64,000 nt of DNA, taken from positions 1 through 64,000 of the forward strand of contig CALEHY010000006.1 of assembly GCA_937876375.1 (NCBI GenBank), in the 5' to 3' direction. Position 1 is the stretch's first letter; every line of letters begins with the position of its first letter. Origin of the DNA: an uncultured Clostridia bacterium. Lineage in GTDB: Bacteria > Bacillota > Clostridia > Oscillospirales > Acutalibacteraceae. The notes under the pieces were generated by a model that was not told where the DNA came from, did no database searches, and worked only from the letters and a program-made list of their open reading frames with translations. Below are positions 31,181 to 41,878 of this stretch, piece by piece. Made by a program: the position numbers and the translations under genes.

Positions 31181-34100
31181 TTATTTGCTACTTGTCAAGA
31201 GTTCTTGTAATTGTTCGAGATTTAAAATTTCCTCTGAGCCTTCAGCACTGAAGTAGCTAGGGATAACATCTACGTCTCTGAACACACTCATACCAGTACC
31301 AGCTGGGATAAGCTTACCGATAAGAACATTCTCCTTTAGACCAAGTAGTGGATCTACCTTGCCCTTGATAGCAGCATCAGTAAGAACACGAGTTGTCTCC
31401 TGGAATGATGCAGCTGATAGGAATGAATCAGTAGCAAGTGAAGCCTTTGTAATACCCATAAGAACTGGGATATATGTTGCATGCTTGAGGTTCTCCTCAC
31501 CAGCAGCAATTCTCTTATCAATGTTCTCGTTTGCCTCATCGATAGCTGCAACGTCAACCTGTGTACCAGCGATAAGATCAGAATCACCCTCGCTATCAAC
31601 GATACACTTCTTAAGCATCTGACGAACGATAACCTCGATATGCTTATCGTTGATATCAACACCCTGTGTACGATATGCAAACTGAACTTCCTTGATAAGA
31701 TAGTTATATACAGCCTCTTCACCAAGAATAGCAAGAACGTCGTGTGGATTCTTTGAACCAAGTGTTAGCTCTGTACCCTTTTCGATATGAGCGCCATCAA
31801 CGATATTTTCGTGTAGTCTAGCACCATAAGGGATGAGGTACTTGCGCTCCTCACCAGACTCTGTATTGTAAACGAATACATTACGGCTCTTCTTGATTTC
31901 CTCGACACGAACATCACCCTCGATTTCAGAAAGGATAGCAAGCTGCTTTGGCTTTCTTGCCTCGAAAAGTTCCTCGACTCTTGGAAGACCCTGTGTAATA
32001 TCCTCACCACCAGCGACACCACCGGTATGGAAGGTTCTCATTGTAAGCTGTGTACCAGGCTCACCGATTGACTGAGCAGCGATTGTACCAACTGCCTCAC
32101 CAACCTGAACTGGCTCATTGAATGCAAGGTTTGAACCATAGCACTTGCAGCATACGCCGTGGCGTGACTTACAAGTGATAAGTGAACGAATCTTAACCTT
32201 TGTGATACCAGCAGCAACGATACGAGCAGCATCGTCCTCATTCATAATTCTGTCGGTGTCCATAAGAACCTCGCCAGTCTCTGGATGAACAACTGGATCA
32301 ACAACATATCTACCAACAAGTCTCTCCTCAAGTGACTCAAGAACACGGTTACCATCCATAATAGCATAAACGTCGATACCGTCGTGACAGCCACAATCAT
32401 TATCACGAATGATAACGTCCTGTGATACGTCAACAAGACGACGAGTTAGGTAACCAGAGTCAGCTGTACGAAGAGCTGTATCAGTAAGACCCTTACGAGC
32501 ACCACGAGATGAAATGAAGTACTCAAGAATGTTTAGACCCTCACGATAGTTAGCTCTGATAGGAACCTCGATTGTCTTACCAGAGGTGTTAGCGATAAGT
32601 CCTCTCATACCAGCAAGCTGACGTAGCTGTGAAGTACTACCACGGGCACCAGAATCTACCATCATGTGGATTGGGTTATGTGTACCATCAAAGTTTGAGG
32701 TGAGCTCGTTAGAAACCTTATTTGTACAGTCTTCCCAAGCCTTAATAACAGCTGAAGCTCTCTCCTCATTAGTAATCTCACCAAAGTTGTAGTGAGCAGT
32801 AATCTCATCAACCTTTGCCTCTGCCTCAGCAAGATACTCCTTCTTCTTCTCTGGGATAAGAGCATCGATAACGGCTACGGTTGTACCAGAAATTGTTGAA
32901 TACTTATAGCCCTGAGCCTTGATATCATCAAGAACTCTTGAAGCAATAGTGATACCGTGCTTACGGATACACTTGTCAACGATTTGACCAAGCTGCTTCT
33001 TCTTAACTACGAATGAAATCTCAAGCTCGTTCTCGTTACCCTCGACGCTTCTGTCAACAAATCCGATATCCTGTGGGATAGGTCTGTTGAAGATTACACG
33101 ACCGATAGTAGTCTTTACGAGATTTGACTTTTCAACGCCATCAATAGTCTTTGTAAATCTAATCAAGCACTCACTATGAAGACCAAGCTCACCAGCCTGA
33201 TATGCCATCATAGCCTCATCAGTGTCACGATAGATATTGTATCTTGTATACTCGTTGCCATCAGCGTCCTTCTCTACTGTAGGACAGCCAGGCTCGCCCT
33301 CTTTAATCATTGTTAGATAGTAAGAACCGATGATCATATCCTGTGTAGGAACAGCAACTGGCTTACCATCAGAAGGCTTTAGAAGGTTGTTAGCAGCAAG
33401 CATAAGCATTCTAGCCTCTGCCTGAGCCTCTGCAGATAGTGGTACGTGAACAGCCATCTGGTCACCATCAAAGTCAGCGTTGAACGCTGTACAAGCTAGT
33501 GGGTGAAGCTTGATTGCTCTACCCTCAACTAGAACTGGCTCAAATGCCTGAATACCAAGTCTGTGAAGTGTAGGAGCACGGTTTAGCATAACTGGGTGAT
33601 CCTTAATTACAACCTCAAGAGCATCCCAAACCTGTGGTCTGTCTGCCTTTTCTACCATCTTACGAGCTGACTTAATATTTGAAGCAACACCAGTCTCAAC
33701 AAGTCTCTTCATTACGAAAGGCTTGAATAGCTCGATAGCCATCTCCTTTGGAAGACCACACTGGTACATTTTTAGCTCAGGACCAACAACGATAACTGAA
33801 CGTCCAGAGTAGTCAACACGCTTACCAAGAAGGTTCTGACGGAAACGACCCTGCTTACCCTTAAGCATATCAGAAAGTGACTTAAGTGGTCTATTGTTTG
33901 GACCTGTAACAGGTCTACCACGACGACCATTATCGATAAGAGCATCAACAGACTCCTGTAGCATTCTCTTCTCATTACGAACGATGATATCAGGAGCATT
34001 AAGCTCTAAAAGTCTCTTTAGACGGTTGTTTCTGTTAATAACACGTCTGTAAAGATCGTTAAGATCAGAGGTAGCGAAACGACCACCATCAAGCTGTACC

Positions 34101-34828
34101 ATAGGTCTGATATCAGGTGGGATAACTGGAAGAACGTCAAGAATCATCCACTCTAGCTTGTTGCCACTGTGATAGAAAGCATCTACTACGTCAAGTCTCT
34201 TGAGTAGCTTAACTCTCTTTTGACCAGTTGCATCCTCAAGCTCTGCTGTGAGCTCATCACGAAGAGTTGGAATATCAATCTGCTGTAGAAGCTCTTTAAT
34301 AGCCTCTGCACCCATTCCAGCCTTAAAGTCGTCCTCGTATCTCTCTCTCATTTCTGCATATTCCTTCTCATTAAGGATCTGCATCTTCTCAAGAGGGGTA
34401 TCACCAGGATCTGTAACGATATATAGTGCAAAATAAAGCACCTTTTCAAGATATCTAGGGCTGATATCAAGTACTAGACCAAGTCTACTTGGAATACCCT
34501 TGAAATACCAGATATGTGATACTGGAGCAGCAAGCTCGATATGACCCATACGCTCACGACGAACCTTTGCACGAGTAATCTCTACTCCACAACGCTCACA
34601 AACCTTGCCCTTATAGCGAACTCTCTTGTACTTACCACAGTGACACTCCCAGTCCTTCATAGGACCAAAAATCTTTTCGCAGAAAAGACCGTCACGCTCT
34701 GGCTTTAGAGTTCTGTAATTTATTGTTTCAGGCTTTGTTACCTCACCATAGGACCACTCACGGATACGCTCTGGTGAAGCAAGGCCAATTTGAATTGAAC
34801 TGAATTCATTTGTTGAATTATTATCCAT
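31181..34828 (-). CDS. rpoC: RNA polymerase beta' subunit
   Basis: A 1215-residue catalytic subunit. The N-terminal zinc finger (CHCGKYKRVRYKGKVCERCG, about 60-79) and the active-site loop NADFDGDQMAVH (three aspartates holding Mg2+, about 450) are intact. The second zinc site is made of CGCHDG and CKSRHGVCCKCYG (about 800-890). GEPGTQLTMRTFHTGG marks the trigger-loop side. It lies 71 bases after rpoB. Confidence 0.98.
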   Translation of the reverse strand: MDNNSTNEFSSIQIGLASPERIREWSYGEVTKPETINYRTLKPERDGLFCEKIFGPMKDWECHCGKYKRVRYKGKVCERCGVEITRAKVRRERMGHIELAAPVSHIWYFKGIPSRLGLVLDISPRYLEKVLYFALYIVTDPGDTPLEKMQILNEKEYAEMRERYEDDFKAGMGAEAIKELLQQIDIPTLRDELTAELEDATGQKRVKLLKRLDVVDAFYHSGNKLEWMILDVLPVIPPDIRPMVQLDGGRFATSDLNDLYRRVINRNNRLKRLLELNAPDIIVRNEKRMLQESVDALIDNGRRGRPVTGPNNRPLKSLSDMLKGKQGRFRQNLLGKRVDYSGRSVIVVGPELKMYQCGLPKEMAIELFKPFVMKRLVETGVASNIKSARKMVEKADRPQVWDALEVVIKDHPVMLNRAPTLHRLGIQAFEPVLVEGRAIKLHPLACTAFNADFDGDQMAVHVPLSAEAQAEARMLMLAANNLLKPSDGKPVAVPTQDMIIGSYYLTMIKEGEPGCPTVEKDADGNEYTRYNIYRDTDEAMMAYQAGELGLHSECLIRFTKTIDGVEKSNLVKTTIGRVIFNRPIPQDIGFVDRSVEGNENELEISFVVKKKQLGQIVDKCIRKHGITIASRVLDDIKAQGYKYSTISGTTVAVIDALIPEKKKEYLAEAEAKVDEITAHYNFGEITNEERASAVIKAWEDCTNKVSNELTSNFDGTHNPIHMMVDSGARGSTSQLRQLAGMRGLIANTSGKTIEVPIRANYREGLNILEYFISSRGARKGLTDTALRTADSGYLTRRLVDVSQDVIIRDNDCGCHDGIDVYAIMDGNRVLESLEERLVGRYVVDPVVHPETGEVLMDTDRIMNEDDAARIVAAGITKVKIRSLITCKSRHGVCCKCYGSNLAFNEPVQVGEAVGTIAAQSIGEPGTQLTMRTFHTGGVAGGEDITQGLPRVEELFEARKPKQLAILSEIEGDVRVEEIKKSRNVFVYNTESGEERKYLIPYGARLHENIVDGAHIEKGTELTLGSKNPHDVLAILGEEAVYNYLIKEVQFAYRTQGVDINDKHIEVIVRQMLKKCIVDSEGDSDLIAGTQVDVAAIDEANENIDKRIAAGEENLKHATYIPVLMGITKASLATDSFLSAASFQETTRVLTDAAIKGKVDPLLGLKENVLIGKLIPAGTGMSVFRDVDVIPSYFSAEGSEEILNLEQLQELLTSSK

Positions 34829-34899
34829 ATTGGAAGCACTCCTTTATCTAAAAATTTGGAAAGTTAATCAGGTCTATATAATGTTATATAATATATACA

Positions 34900-37800
34900 T
34901 TATTCATCATCGTCATCAGAGCCAAATGCGCTTGCAAAATCTGCAAACAAATCATCTGCTGCACTCTGAGCTGAGCCCTGACCTGCTTCCTGCATTTCCT
35001 CATCAGCATCAACAACTCCGTAGCCCTCTTGGCCCTCAAAGTCGTTAACCTCTGTAAATGCCTTTTCGTCAACTGGCTGAATGCCATCGTCATCAAGATC
35101 CTGCTTTAGCTCAACAGTCTGTCCAGCCTCATCATATAGAGTAGTGTCAAGACCAAGAGCCTGTAGCTCCTTAAATAGAACCTTGAATGCCTCTGGTGTG
35201 CCAGCAGGTGGAATATTCTCACCCTTGACGATTGCCTCATAAGTCTTAACACGACCAACAACGTCATCTGACTTAACTGTGATAATCTCCTGTAGAGTGT
35301 AAGCTGCACCGTAAGCCTCGAGTGCCCAAACCTCCATCTCACCAAATCTCTGGCCACCGAACTGAGCCTTACCACCAAGTGGCTGCTGAGTTACAAGGCT
35401 GTAAGGACCTGTTGATCTAGCGTGGATCTTATCATCTACAAGGTGATGGAGCTTTAGATAATACATATAACCAACTGTTACACGGTTATCAAACTTCTCA
35501 CCAGTTCTACCGTCAGTAAGCTGAACCTTACCATCGAATACCTTGTTGCCATCAGCGTCTACATAGTAGCCGATATCAGCAAGCTTTAGGCAATCACGAA
35601 TATCATCCTCGTGAGCACCATCAAATACTGGAGTCATCATCTTCCAGCCAAGAGCCATAGCTGCGTAGCCAAGATGAACCTCAAGCACCTGACCAATGTT
35701 CATACGAGAAGGTACACCAAGTGGGTTAAGAACGATATCAAGTGGACGACCATCTGGTAGGAATGGCATATCTTCCTGTGGAAGAACACGAGAAACGACA
35801 CCCTTGTTACCATGACGACCAGCCATCTTATCACCGGCTTGGATCTTTCTCTTCTGTGCGATATAAACACGAACAACCTTGTTTACACCAGGATTTAGCT
35901 CATCGCTGTTTGCTCTAGTAAATACCTTAACGTCAACAACGATACCATACTCACCATGAGGAACCTTCATAGAGGTATCACGAACCTCTCTAGCCTTCTC
36001 ACCGAAGATAGCACGAAGAAGTCTTTCCTCAGAAGTGAGCTCTGTCTCACCCTTTGGTGTAACCTTACCAACAAGGATATCACCAGAGTGAACCTCAGCA
36101 CCAACACGGATGATACCATCCTCATCAAGATCCTTAAGAGCATCCTCACCAACGTTAGGAATATCTCTTGTGATCTCCTCTGGGCCAAGCTTTGTATCAC
36201 GAGATTCTACCTCGTGCTCAATAATATGAATAGATGTGTAAACATCATCACGAACAATCTTTTCGTTGATAAGAACAGCATCCTCGTAGTTGTAACCTTC
36301 CCAGGTCATAAATCCGATAAGAGCATTCTTACCAAGTGAAATCTCACCATTGCATGTAGCTGGACCATCAGCGATAACCTGACCATCCTCAATCTCCTGA
36401 TGAAGAGATACGATAGGACGCTGGTTAATGCAAGTGCCCTGGTTAGAACCAGCATACTTGATGAGCTCATATCTGTCGATTTCGCCAGACTTTGTCTTAA
36501 TCTCGATAATGTCAGCGTCAAGAGATACTACTGTACCACCACGCTGTGCGATAACTACTACGCCAGAGTCATATGCTGCCTTGTACTCCATACCTGTACC
36601 AACAACTGGAGCCTCTGTCTTTAGTAGAGGAACTGCCTGACGCTGCATGTTAGCACCCATAAGTGCACGGTTAGCATCATCGTTCTCTAGGAATGGAATC
36701 ATTGCTGTAGCAACAGATACTACCATCTTTGGAGATACGTCCATATAGTCTACCTTTTCTGGTGGTAGAGTTAGGAACTCATCTCTGAAACGGCATGTTA
36801 CTCTGCTGTTAGCGAACTTGCCATCTGCATCAAGTGGCTCGTTAGCCTGTGCTACAACGAACTCATCCTCCATATCAGCTGTCATATAAACAACCTCATC
36901 AGTAACAACACCAGTCTCCTTGTCTACACGACGGTAAGGAGCCTCGATGAATCCATACTCATTTAGACGGCTGTAGCAAGCAAGATATGAGATAAGACCG
37001 ATATTAGGACCTTCTGGAGTCTCGATAGGACACATACGACCATAGTGTGTGTAGTGTACGTCACGAACCTCAAATCCAGCACGATCTCTTGAAAGACCAC
37101 CAGGACCAAGAGCAGAAAGTCTTCTCTTGTGTGTTAGCTCTGCAAGTGGGTTGTTCTGATCCATGAACTGTGAAAGTGGTGATGAACCAAAGAACTCACG
37201 AATAGCAGCAACTACTGGTCTAATGTTAATAAGTGCCTGTGGTGTGATAGCGTCCTCATCATCCTGAGCCTGAAGTGTCATACGCTCACGAACAACTCTC
37301 TCCATACGAGTAAAGCCGATACGGAACTGGTTCTGTAGAAGCTCACCAACTGCACGGATACGACGATTGCCAAGGTGATCGATATCATCAGTCTTGCCAA
37401 CACCATTAGCAAGGTTGAGGAGATATGATACTGTAGCAAAGATATCGTCAACAATAATATGATTTGGAATAAGGTCATCGTGGTGAATCTTAATCTCATT
37501 CTCAAGAGCTTCCTTGTCATCACCTACTCTATCCATAATCTCAGATAGAACACGATATGAAACCTTCTCGTTAATACCAAGAGCCTTCTTGTCAACATCA
37601 ACGAACTTGTCGATATCAACCATACCGTTTGATACAACCTTAACTACTCTGCCAGACTCAAGCTGAACAAATGCAAACATAACACCTGCATCTTCAATCT
37701 GCATAGCCTTCTCTGCTGTAAGCTTTTCACCAGCATCAGCAATGAACTCACCCATAGGTGATACAACTGGCTCTGCAAGAATCTGTCCGTTAAGACGATC

Positions 37801-38649
37801 GAACATACCAAGCTTCTTGTTGTACTTATATCTACCAACTCTTGAAAGGTCGTAGCGACGAGCATCAAAGAACAAGCCATCTAGGTGTGCCTGAGCAGTC
37901 TCTAGTGTTGGTGGCTCGCCTGGACGAAGCTTCTTGTAAACCTCAAGAAGAGCCTCCTCCTGATTCTTTGTTGTGTCCTTCTCGATAGTAGCTTCCATTC
38001 TTTCGTCATCGCCAAAGAACTCACGAAGCTCTGCATCTGTACCAAGACCTAATGCACGAAGGAAGGTAGTGATAAATATCTTTCTGTTCTTGTCGATACG
38101 AACGTAGAACAAATCGTTCGCATCAGTCTCGTACTCTAGCCAAGCACCACGGTTAGGAATAACAGTGTTAGTGTATAGCTCCTTACCAGTCTTGTCGTGC
38201 TCCATGTGATAATAAACACCTGGTGAACGAACTAGCTGAGATACGATACATCTCTCTGCACCATTGATAACAAAAGTGCCAGCATCAGTCATAAGTGGGA
38301 GATCACCCATGAAGATTGTGTTTTCCTTAACCTCACCTGTCTCCTTGTTCTGAAGACGTGCTCTAACCTTTAGAGGTTTTGCATAGGTAACGTCACGAGC
38401 CTTACACTGTGCAATAGAATATTTTGGCTCGTCTTCCATTGAATAATCGATGAAGTCAAGTACAAGATTGCCAGTGTAATCAGTAATAGAACCGATATCA
38501 CGGAAAACCTCTGCAAGACCTTCGTCGAGGAACCACTGGTAAGACTTCTTCTGCACCTCAATAAGGTTAGGCATCTGCATTACCTCATTGATTTTGGCAA
38601 AGCTCTTTCGTGTAGTAGTACCAAGTTGTACGTCCTTCACATTTACCAT
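34900..38649 (-). CDS. rpoB: RNA polymerase beta subunit
   Basis: A 1249-residue subunit. The start is the ATG at 38649 with GGAGTG 9 bases before; the frame is open a further 42 codons but the extension is not polymerase-like. The rifampicin region (SQFMDQNNPLAELTHKRRLS) has wild-type residues at the classic resistance positions. GNKGVVSR and RFGEMEVWALEAYGA are the conserved C-terminal blocks. The last 70 residues form an acidic tail ending in a run of Asp and Glu, longer than in model species. Confidence 0.98.
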   Translation of the reverse strand: MVNVKDVQLGTTTRKSFAKINEVMQMPNLIEVQKKSYQWFLDEGLAEVFRDIGSITDYTGNLVLDFIDYSMEDEPKYSIAQCKARDVTYAKPLKVRARLQNKETGEVKENTIFMGDLPLMTDAGTFVINGAERCIVSQLVRSPGVYYHMEHDKTGKELYTNTVIPNRGAWLEYETDANDLFYVRIDKNRKIFITTFLRALGLGTDAELREFFGDDERMEATIEKDTTKNQEEALLEVYKKLRPGEPPTLETAQAHLDGLFFDARRYDLSRVGRYKYNKKLGMFDRLNGQILAEPVVSPMGEFIADAGEKLTAEKAMQIEDAGVMFAFVQLESGRVVKVVSNGMVDIDKFVDVDKKALGINEKVSYRVLSEIMDRVGDDKEALENEIKIHHDDLIPNHIIVDDIFATVSYLLNLANGVGKTDDIDHLGNRRIRAVGELLQNQFRIGFTRMERVVRERMTLQAQDDEDAITPQALINIRPVVAAIREFFGSSPLSQFMDQNNPLAELTHKRRLSALGPGGLSRDRAGFEVRDVHYTHYGRMCPIETPEGPNIGLISYLACYSRLNEYGFIEAPYRRVDKETGVVTDEVVYMTADMEDEFVVAQANEPLDADGKFANSRVTCRFRDEFLTLPPEKVDYMDVSPKMVVSVATAMIPFLENDDANRALMGANMQRQAVPLLKTEAPVVGTGMEYKAAYDSGVVVIAQRGGTVVSLDADIIEIKTKSGEIDRYELIKYAGSNQGTCINQRPIVSLHQEIEDGQVIADGPATCNGEISLGKNALIGFMTWEGYNYEDAVLINEKIVRDDVYTSIHIIEHEVESRDTKLGPEEITRDIPNVGEDALKDLDEDGIIRVGAEVHSGDILVGKVTPKGETELTSEERLLRAIFGEKAREVRDTSMKVPHGEYGIVVDVKVFTRANSDELNPGVNKVVRVYIAQKRKIQAGDKMAGRHGNKGVVSRVLPQEDMPFLPDGRPLDIVLNPLGVPSRMNIGQVLEVHLGYAAMALGWKMMTPVFDGAHEDDIRDCLKLADIGYYVDADGNKVFDGKVQLTDGRTGEKFDNRVTVGYMYYLKLHHLVDDKIHARSTGPYSLVTQQPLGGKAQFGGQRFGEMEVWALEAYGAAYTLQEIITVKSDDVVGRVKTYEAIVKGENIPPAGTPEAFKVLFKELQALGLDTTLYDEAGQTVELKQDLDDDGIQPVDEKAFTEVNDFEGQEGYGVVDADEEMQEAGQGSAQSAADDLFADFASAFGSDDDDE

Positions 38650-38800
38650 ATAGGTATTCACTCCATTTCGTTTGAATTTTTGCAATAAAAAGCAGAAAAA
38701 CTTGCTTAATAATAGACTTAAAAATACAGTAATATTTTCAGTATCATAACTTATGTCAAAAAGCCATAAGCACAAATTTTTCCATTTTAATCGTGGATAT

Positions 38801-38829
38801 AATATAAACTAATAGTTTTAATAAGTCAA
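38801..38829 (-). promoter_or_regulatory. Promoter of rpoBC
   Basis: On the minus strand TTGACT (38824-38829), 17 bases, TATATT (38801-38806). The leader before rpoB is about 145 bases. Of the 351 bases between rpoB and the next plus-strand gene, this promoter, a plus-strand promoter and AT-rich sequence are all I can identify. Confidence 0.6.
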
Positions 38830-38940
38830 CAGTATTTTTAAAATATTTTCACAATAGTTTAAAAGTTTTTTATCAACTGTGCCGTGTGTTTCATAAATAC
38901 GGCTATTTATCCCGTGCAGAAATGTTTTTATATAATGTTA

Positions 38941-38969
38941 TTGATTTAATAGTACTAATTTGTTATAAT
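38941..38969 (+). promoter_or_regulatory. Promoter of the plus-strand operon from 39001
   Basis: TTGATT (38941-38946), 17 bases, TATAAT (38964-38969), with the extended -10 form TGTTATAAT. The ATG lies about 25 bases below the predicted start. Confidence 0.65.
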
Positions 38970-39000
38970 ACTACGGTATAATTATTAAAGGGATAATAAA

Positions 39001-40680
39001 ATGAAGATTTTTAAGAGAGTAATATGCGTATTATTATCCATCATTATGGTAGCTGGTCTGTTTGCTGGCTGTGGTGATGATAATGACAATATAAACTTCA
39101 TATATCCATTCTCTGCTAATGTCAAGAGCTATGACCCACAGGTTGCTGGTACTACTGACGAATTCTTAATCATAGAGAACACATTTGAGGGTCTTATTCG
39201 TATCAATGATGATGGCACTATCGTAAAGGGTGTTGCTGATAGCTGGGACATCAGTGCAGATGGACTGACATACACATTCAAGCTAAAGCATGGACTAAAA
39301 TGGGATATCAATGTCGACAAGAATGACAAGGGTGAATTCAAGGACAGCAGACTAGAAATGATGGGCAAGGAATTCAATCCGGATATTACAGCTCACGATT
39401 TTGTCTTTGCATTGAGGAGAGCTGTGCTAAAGGAGACTGACAGTCCCCTATTCTCTAGCGTTTCCGCTATCAAGAATGCCACAAAAATACACAAGGGCAA
39501 AGCGTCAGCCATGAGCCTTGGTGTCACAGCAAAGGACGAGTACACTCTTGTTATCACCCTAGAGCGCAAGGACGACAGCTTTATGGATACACTTGCTACT
39601 GCTGTTGCTATGCCATGTAATGAGGAATTCTTTAACGCTACGAAGGGCAGATACGGACTGAGCACAAAGTACACGCTATTCAACGGTCAGTTCTATCTCG
39701 ACCAGATACTAGAGTCATCATATCTATTAAAGCGAAACCAATACTATATGGGCGAATACCCAGCTATTGCTAGAGAGCTAACATTCAAAATTCCAGGCGC
39801 TGATGAGGATGATAGCGACAAGCTAAAAAAGCTTGAATCTGGCTACTACGACGCTGCATTCATCCGTGGTGACGAATCAGAATCACTAAAGAAAAAGGAT
39901 GATATCATCTATCAGCCATATAACGACACAACATGGGCGTTCGTGCTAAACACAAACAACGAATATATGCAGAGCACAGCTATGCGCAAGGCATTCTGTC
40001 TTGGCTTTACACATTTAGAGAGCACTGACAAGGAATACCTAACCTCTGCTACAACATTAACACCAAGCAGCTGTCTGTTCGGCTCGAATAACGCCACAGA
40101 TGCTATGGGCAATACAGTATTAAAGCAGAATATCGACAAGAGTGTTGATAGCTGGAAAAAGGCTATCACTGTGCTAGATGCTACAAGCATAGATATCACC
40201 ATTATCACTGCTGATTATATGGAGGACTACACCAAGAAAATGCTACAGGGCGTTCAGAGTGGTTTAGGCACCTCACTAAAGACAAATGATGGCGACACCA
40301 TCAGCCTAACGCTAAAGGTTGAGTCAATGCCACTAAACGAGTTAAAAACAAGAGTTAAGACTGGTGACTACAGCATTGCATTATACCCATTTGAGAGCAC
40401 TAGCTCATCAGCACTAGCGTTCCTATCCAGCATTGTAAACAGCAATGTCACTGGCTTTGACACAACTAATATGAAGTCTGCTATCGACGATGCTAACAAG
40501 AGTAACACACTGGATAAAATCGCAAAGAATGCCAAGATGGCTGAAAAATCAGCGATACTATCATACAGCATTTGTCCAATGCTATACGAAACCAGCTATT
40601 ATGTTGCTGCTCAAGGAGTTAAGGATATCCAATTCCACGCAGGAACAGGAAGGGTAAGCTTTGTAAATGCAAAACGATAA
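39001..40680 (+). CDS. Extracellular solute-binding lipoprotein, peptide-type ABC transporter family 5
   Basis: A 559-residue protein with a lipoprotein signal (hydrophobic core about 7-20, lipobox LFAGC, lipidated Cys23) and the OppA/DppA-type fold: FEGLIRINDDGTIVKGVADSWDIS and YTFKLKHGLKWD are hallmark N-terminal blocks, with PCNEEFF and NQYYMGEYPAIARELTF further on. Family 5 proteins bind oligopeptides or related ligands and hand them to an ABC permease. No oppBCDF genes are near, so it is an orphan, either working with a permease elsewhere or having another role such as signalling. AAAGGGA precedes the ATG. Confidence 0.87.
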   Translation: MKIFKRVICVLLSIIMVAGLFAGCGDDNDNINFIYPFSANVKSYDPQVAGTTDEFLIIENTFEGLIRINDDGTIVKGVADSWDISADGLTYTFKLKHGLKWDINVDKNDKGEFKDSRLEMMGKEFNPDITAHDFVFALRRAVLKETDSPLFSSVSAIKNATKIHKGKASAMSLGVTAKDEYTLVITLERKDDSFMDTLATAVAMPCNEEFFNATKGRYGLSTKYTLFNGQFYLDQILESSYLLKRNQYYMGEYPAIARELTFKIPGADEDDSDKLKKLESGYYDAAFIRGDESESLKKKDDIIYQPYNDTTWAFVLNTNNEYMQSTAMRKAFCLGFTHLESTDKEYLTSATTLTPSSCLFGSNNATDAMGNTVLKQNIDKSVDSWKKAITVLDATSIDITIITADYMEDYTKKMLQGVQSGLGTSLKTNDGDTISLTLKVESMPLNELKTRVKTGDYSIALYPFESTSSSALAFLSSIVNSNVTGFDTTNMKSAIDDANKSNTLDKIAKNAKMAEKSAILSYSICPMLYETSYYVAAQGVKDIQFHAGTGRVSFVNAKR

Positions 40681-41131
40681 GCTACAAAACAAGAAACTAG
40701 CAATTCTATTTTGGATACTGACAGCAATATGCTTTTGCATTATATTTTATTTTTCAAATCAGAGCGCTGACACATCAGCAAACCAGAGTGGAATACTGCT
40801 AAGACTGATTAGAGCGATATTTGGTGATGGCGCATTCTCAGACTTTATAGTACGCAAATGTGCACACTTTTTGGAATATGTTGGCACTAGCTTAATCATT
40901 AACTGTGCCCTACTCTTCACAAAGGGTAAAAAACAAATTCTACCAGCTATTATCTGCACCTCGCTATATGCTATCACTGATGAGGTACACCAGATATTTA
41001 TAGATGGCAGAAGCTGTGAATTTAGAGACTGGACTATCGACACCTGTGGTGCAATAGTTGGTGCCGTAGCATTCGTCGTATTATTCCTAGTCATCAACAA
41101 AATAAGCAAGAAAAAATCCGTTAAGGATTAG
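40667..41131 (+). CDS. VanZ-like membrane protein
   Basis: A 154-residue protein with four membrane helices and the VanZ family motifs RKCAHFLEYVG, DEVHQIFIDGRSCEFRDW and DTCGAIVG. The charged residues (Lys, His, Glu; Asp-Glu-His-Gln) cluster near helix ends and look like an active or binding site. VanZ itself gives low teicoplanin resistance in enterococci; most members have unknown roles, probably in envelope chemistry. It overlaps the end of the binding-protein gene by 14 bases. No vanA-type genes are present, so it should not be read as a resistance gene. Confidence 0.85.
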   Translation: MQNDKLQNKKLAILFWILTAICFCIIFYFSNQSADTSANQSGILLRLIRAIFGDGAFSDFIVRKCAHFLEYVGTSLIINCALLFTKGKKQILPAIICTSLYAITDEVHQIFIDGRSCEFRDWTIDTCGAIVGAVAFVVLFLVINKISKKKSVKD

Positions 41132-41152
41132 CACATACCAAGGAGAAACAAA

Positions 41153-41878
41153 ATGAACATTCTTACATTTGATACAGAGGAGCAAATTGGAGTTGCTGCT
41201 GGATACTATATGTGTGGTCAGGTACTACAAAAGCCAAATTCCGTTCTCGGTCTAGCTACTGGCTCAACACCACTAAAACCATACAAGCATATGATTGAAC
41301 TATACAAGAAAGGTACTGTAGATTTTTCACAGGTTACAACATTCAACCTTGATGAATACTGCCAGCTTGACGTTAAAGATAAGAACTCATACCACAGCTT
41401 TATGTACGAAAATCTATTTGACCATATCAATATTCCAAATGAGAATATCAATTTCCTAGATGGTAATGCAGAGGATATGGAAAAGGAATGCAAAGACTAC
41501 GAAAAGAAGATTAAGGCTGCTGGAGGTATCGACATTCAGCTACTAGGTATCGGCTCAAACGGTCATATCGCATTCAACGAGCCTGCATCTGCATTCCAGC
41601 GCTGGACACATGTTGTAAAGCTAAAGGAGTCCACTATCAAGGATAATTCTCGTTTCTTCGATCGTATTGAAGATGTACCAACAGAAGCTGCAACAATGGG
41701 CATCGGCTCTATTATGCAGGCAAAGAGAATCCTTATCATCGCTATCGGTGAGAACAAGGCAAAGGCTATCAAGCAGGTTATCGATGGTCATGTAACACCA
41801 GAGTGCCCTGCATCAATACTACAGTTCCACAAGGACGTAACTCTAATGCTAGACAAAGGAGCTGCTTCGTTAATATGA
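41153..41878 (+). CDS. nagB: Glucosamine-6-phosphate deaminase
   Basis: A 241-residue enzyme turning glucosamine-6-phosphate into fructose-6-phosphate and ammonia, so feeding amino sugars into glycolysis. The family blocks LGLATGSTPLKPY (phosphate loop), FNLDEYCQL (catalytic Asp) and GIGSNGHIAFNEPAS (catalytic His/Glu) are complete. Length fits the short Firmicutes NagB, without the allosteric C-terminal extension of the E. coli enzyme. AAGGAG is 8 bases before the ATG. There is no nagA in the window. The stop codon overlaps the start of the next gene (ATGA). Confidence 0.95.
   Translation: MNILTFDTEEQIGVAAGYYMCGQVLQKPNSVLGLATGSTPLKPYKHMIELYKKGTVDFSQVTTFNLDEYCQLDVKDKNSYHSFMYENLFDHINIPNENINFLDGNAEDMEKECKDYEKKIKAAGGIDIQLLGIGSNGHIAFNEPASAFQRWTHVVKLKESTIKDNSRFFDRIEDVPTEAATMGIGSIMQAKRILIIAIGENKAKAIKQVIDGHVTPECPASILQFHKDVTLMLDKGAASLI

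Noticed and set aside
40667..41131. Glycopeptide resistance gene
   Set aside because: VanZ-like proteins are common in Clostridia, and none of the vanHAX or vanRS genes is present, so no resistance claim is made.
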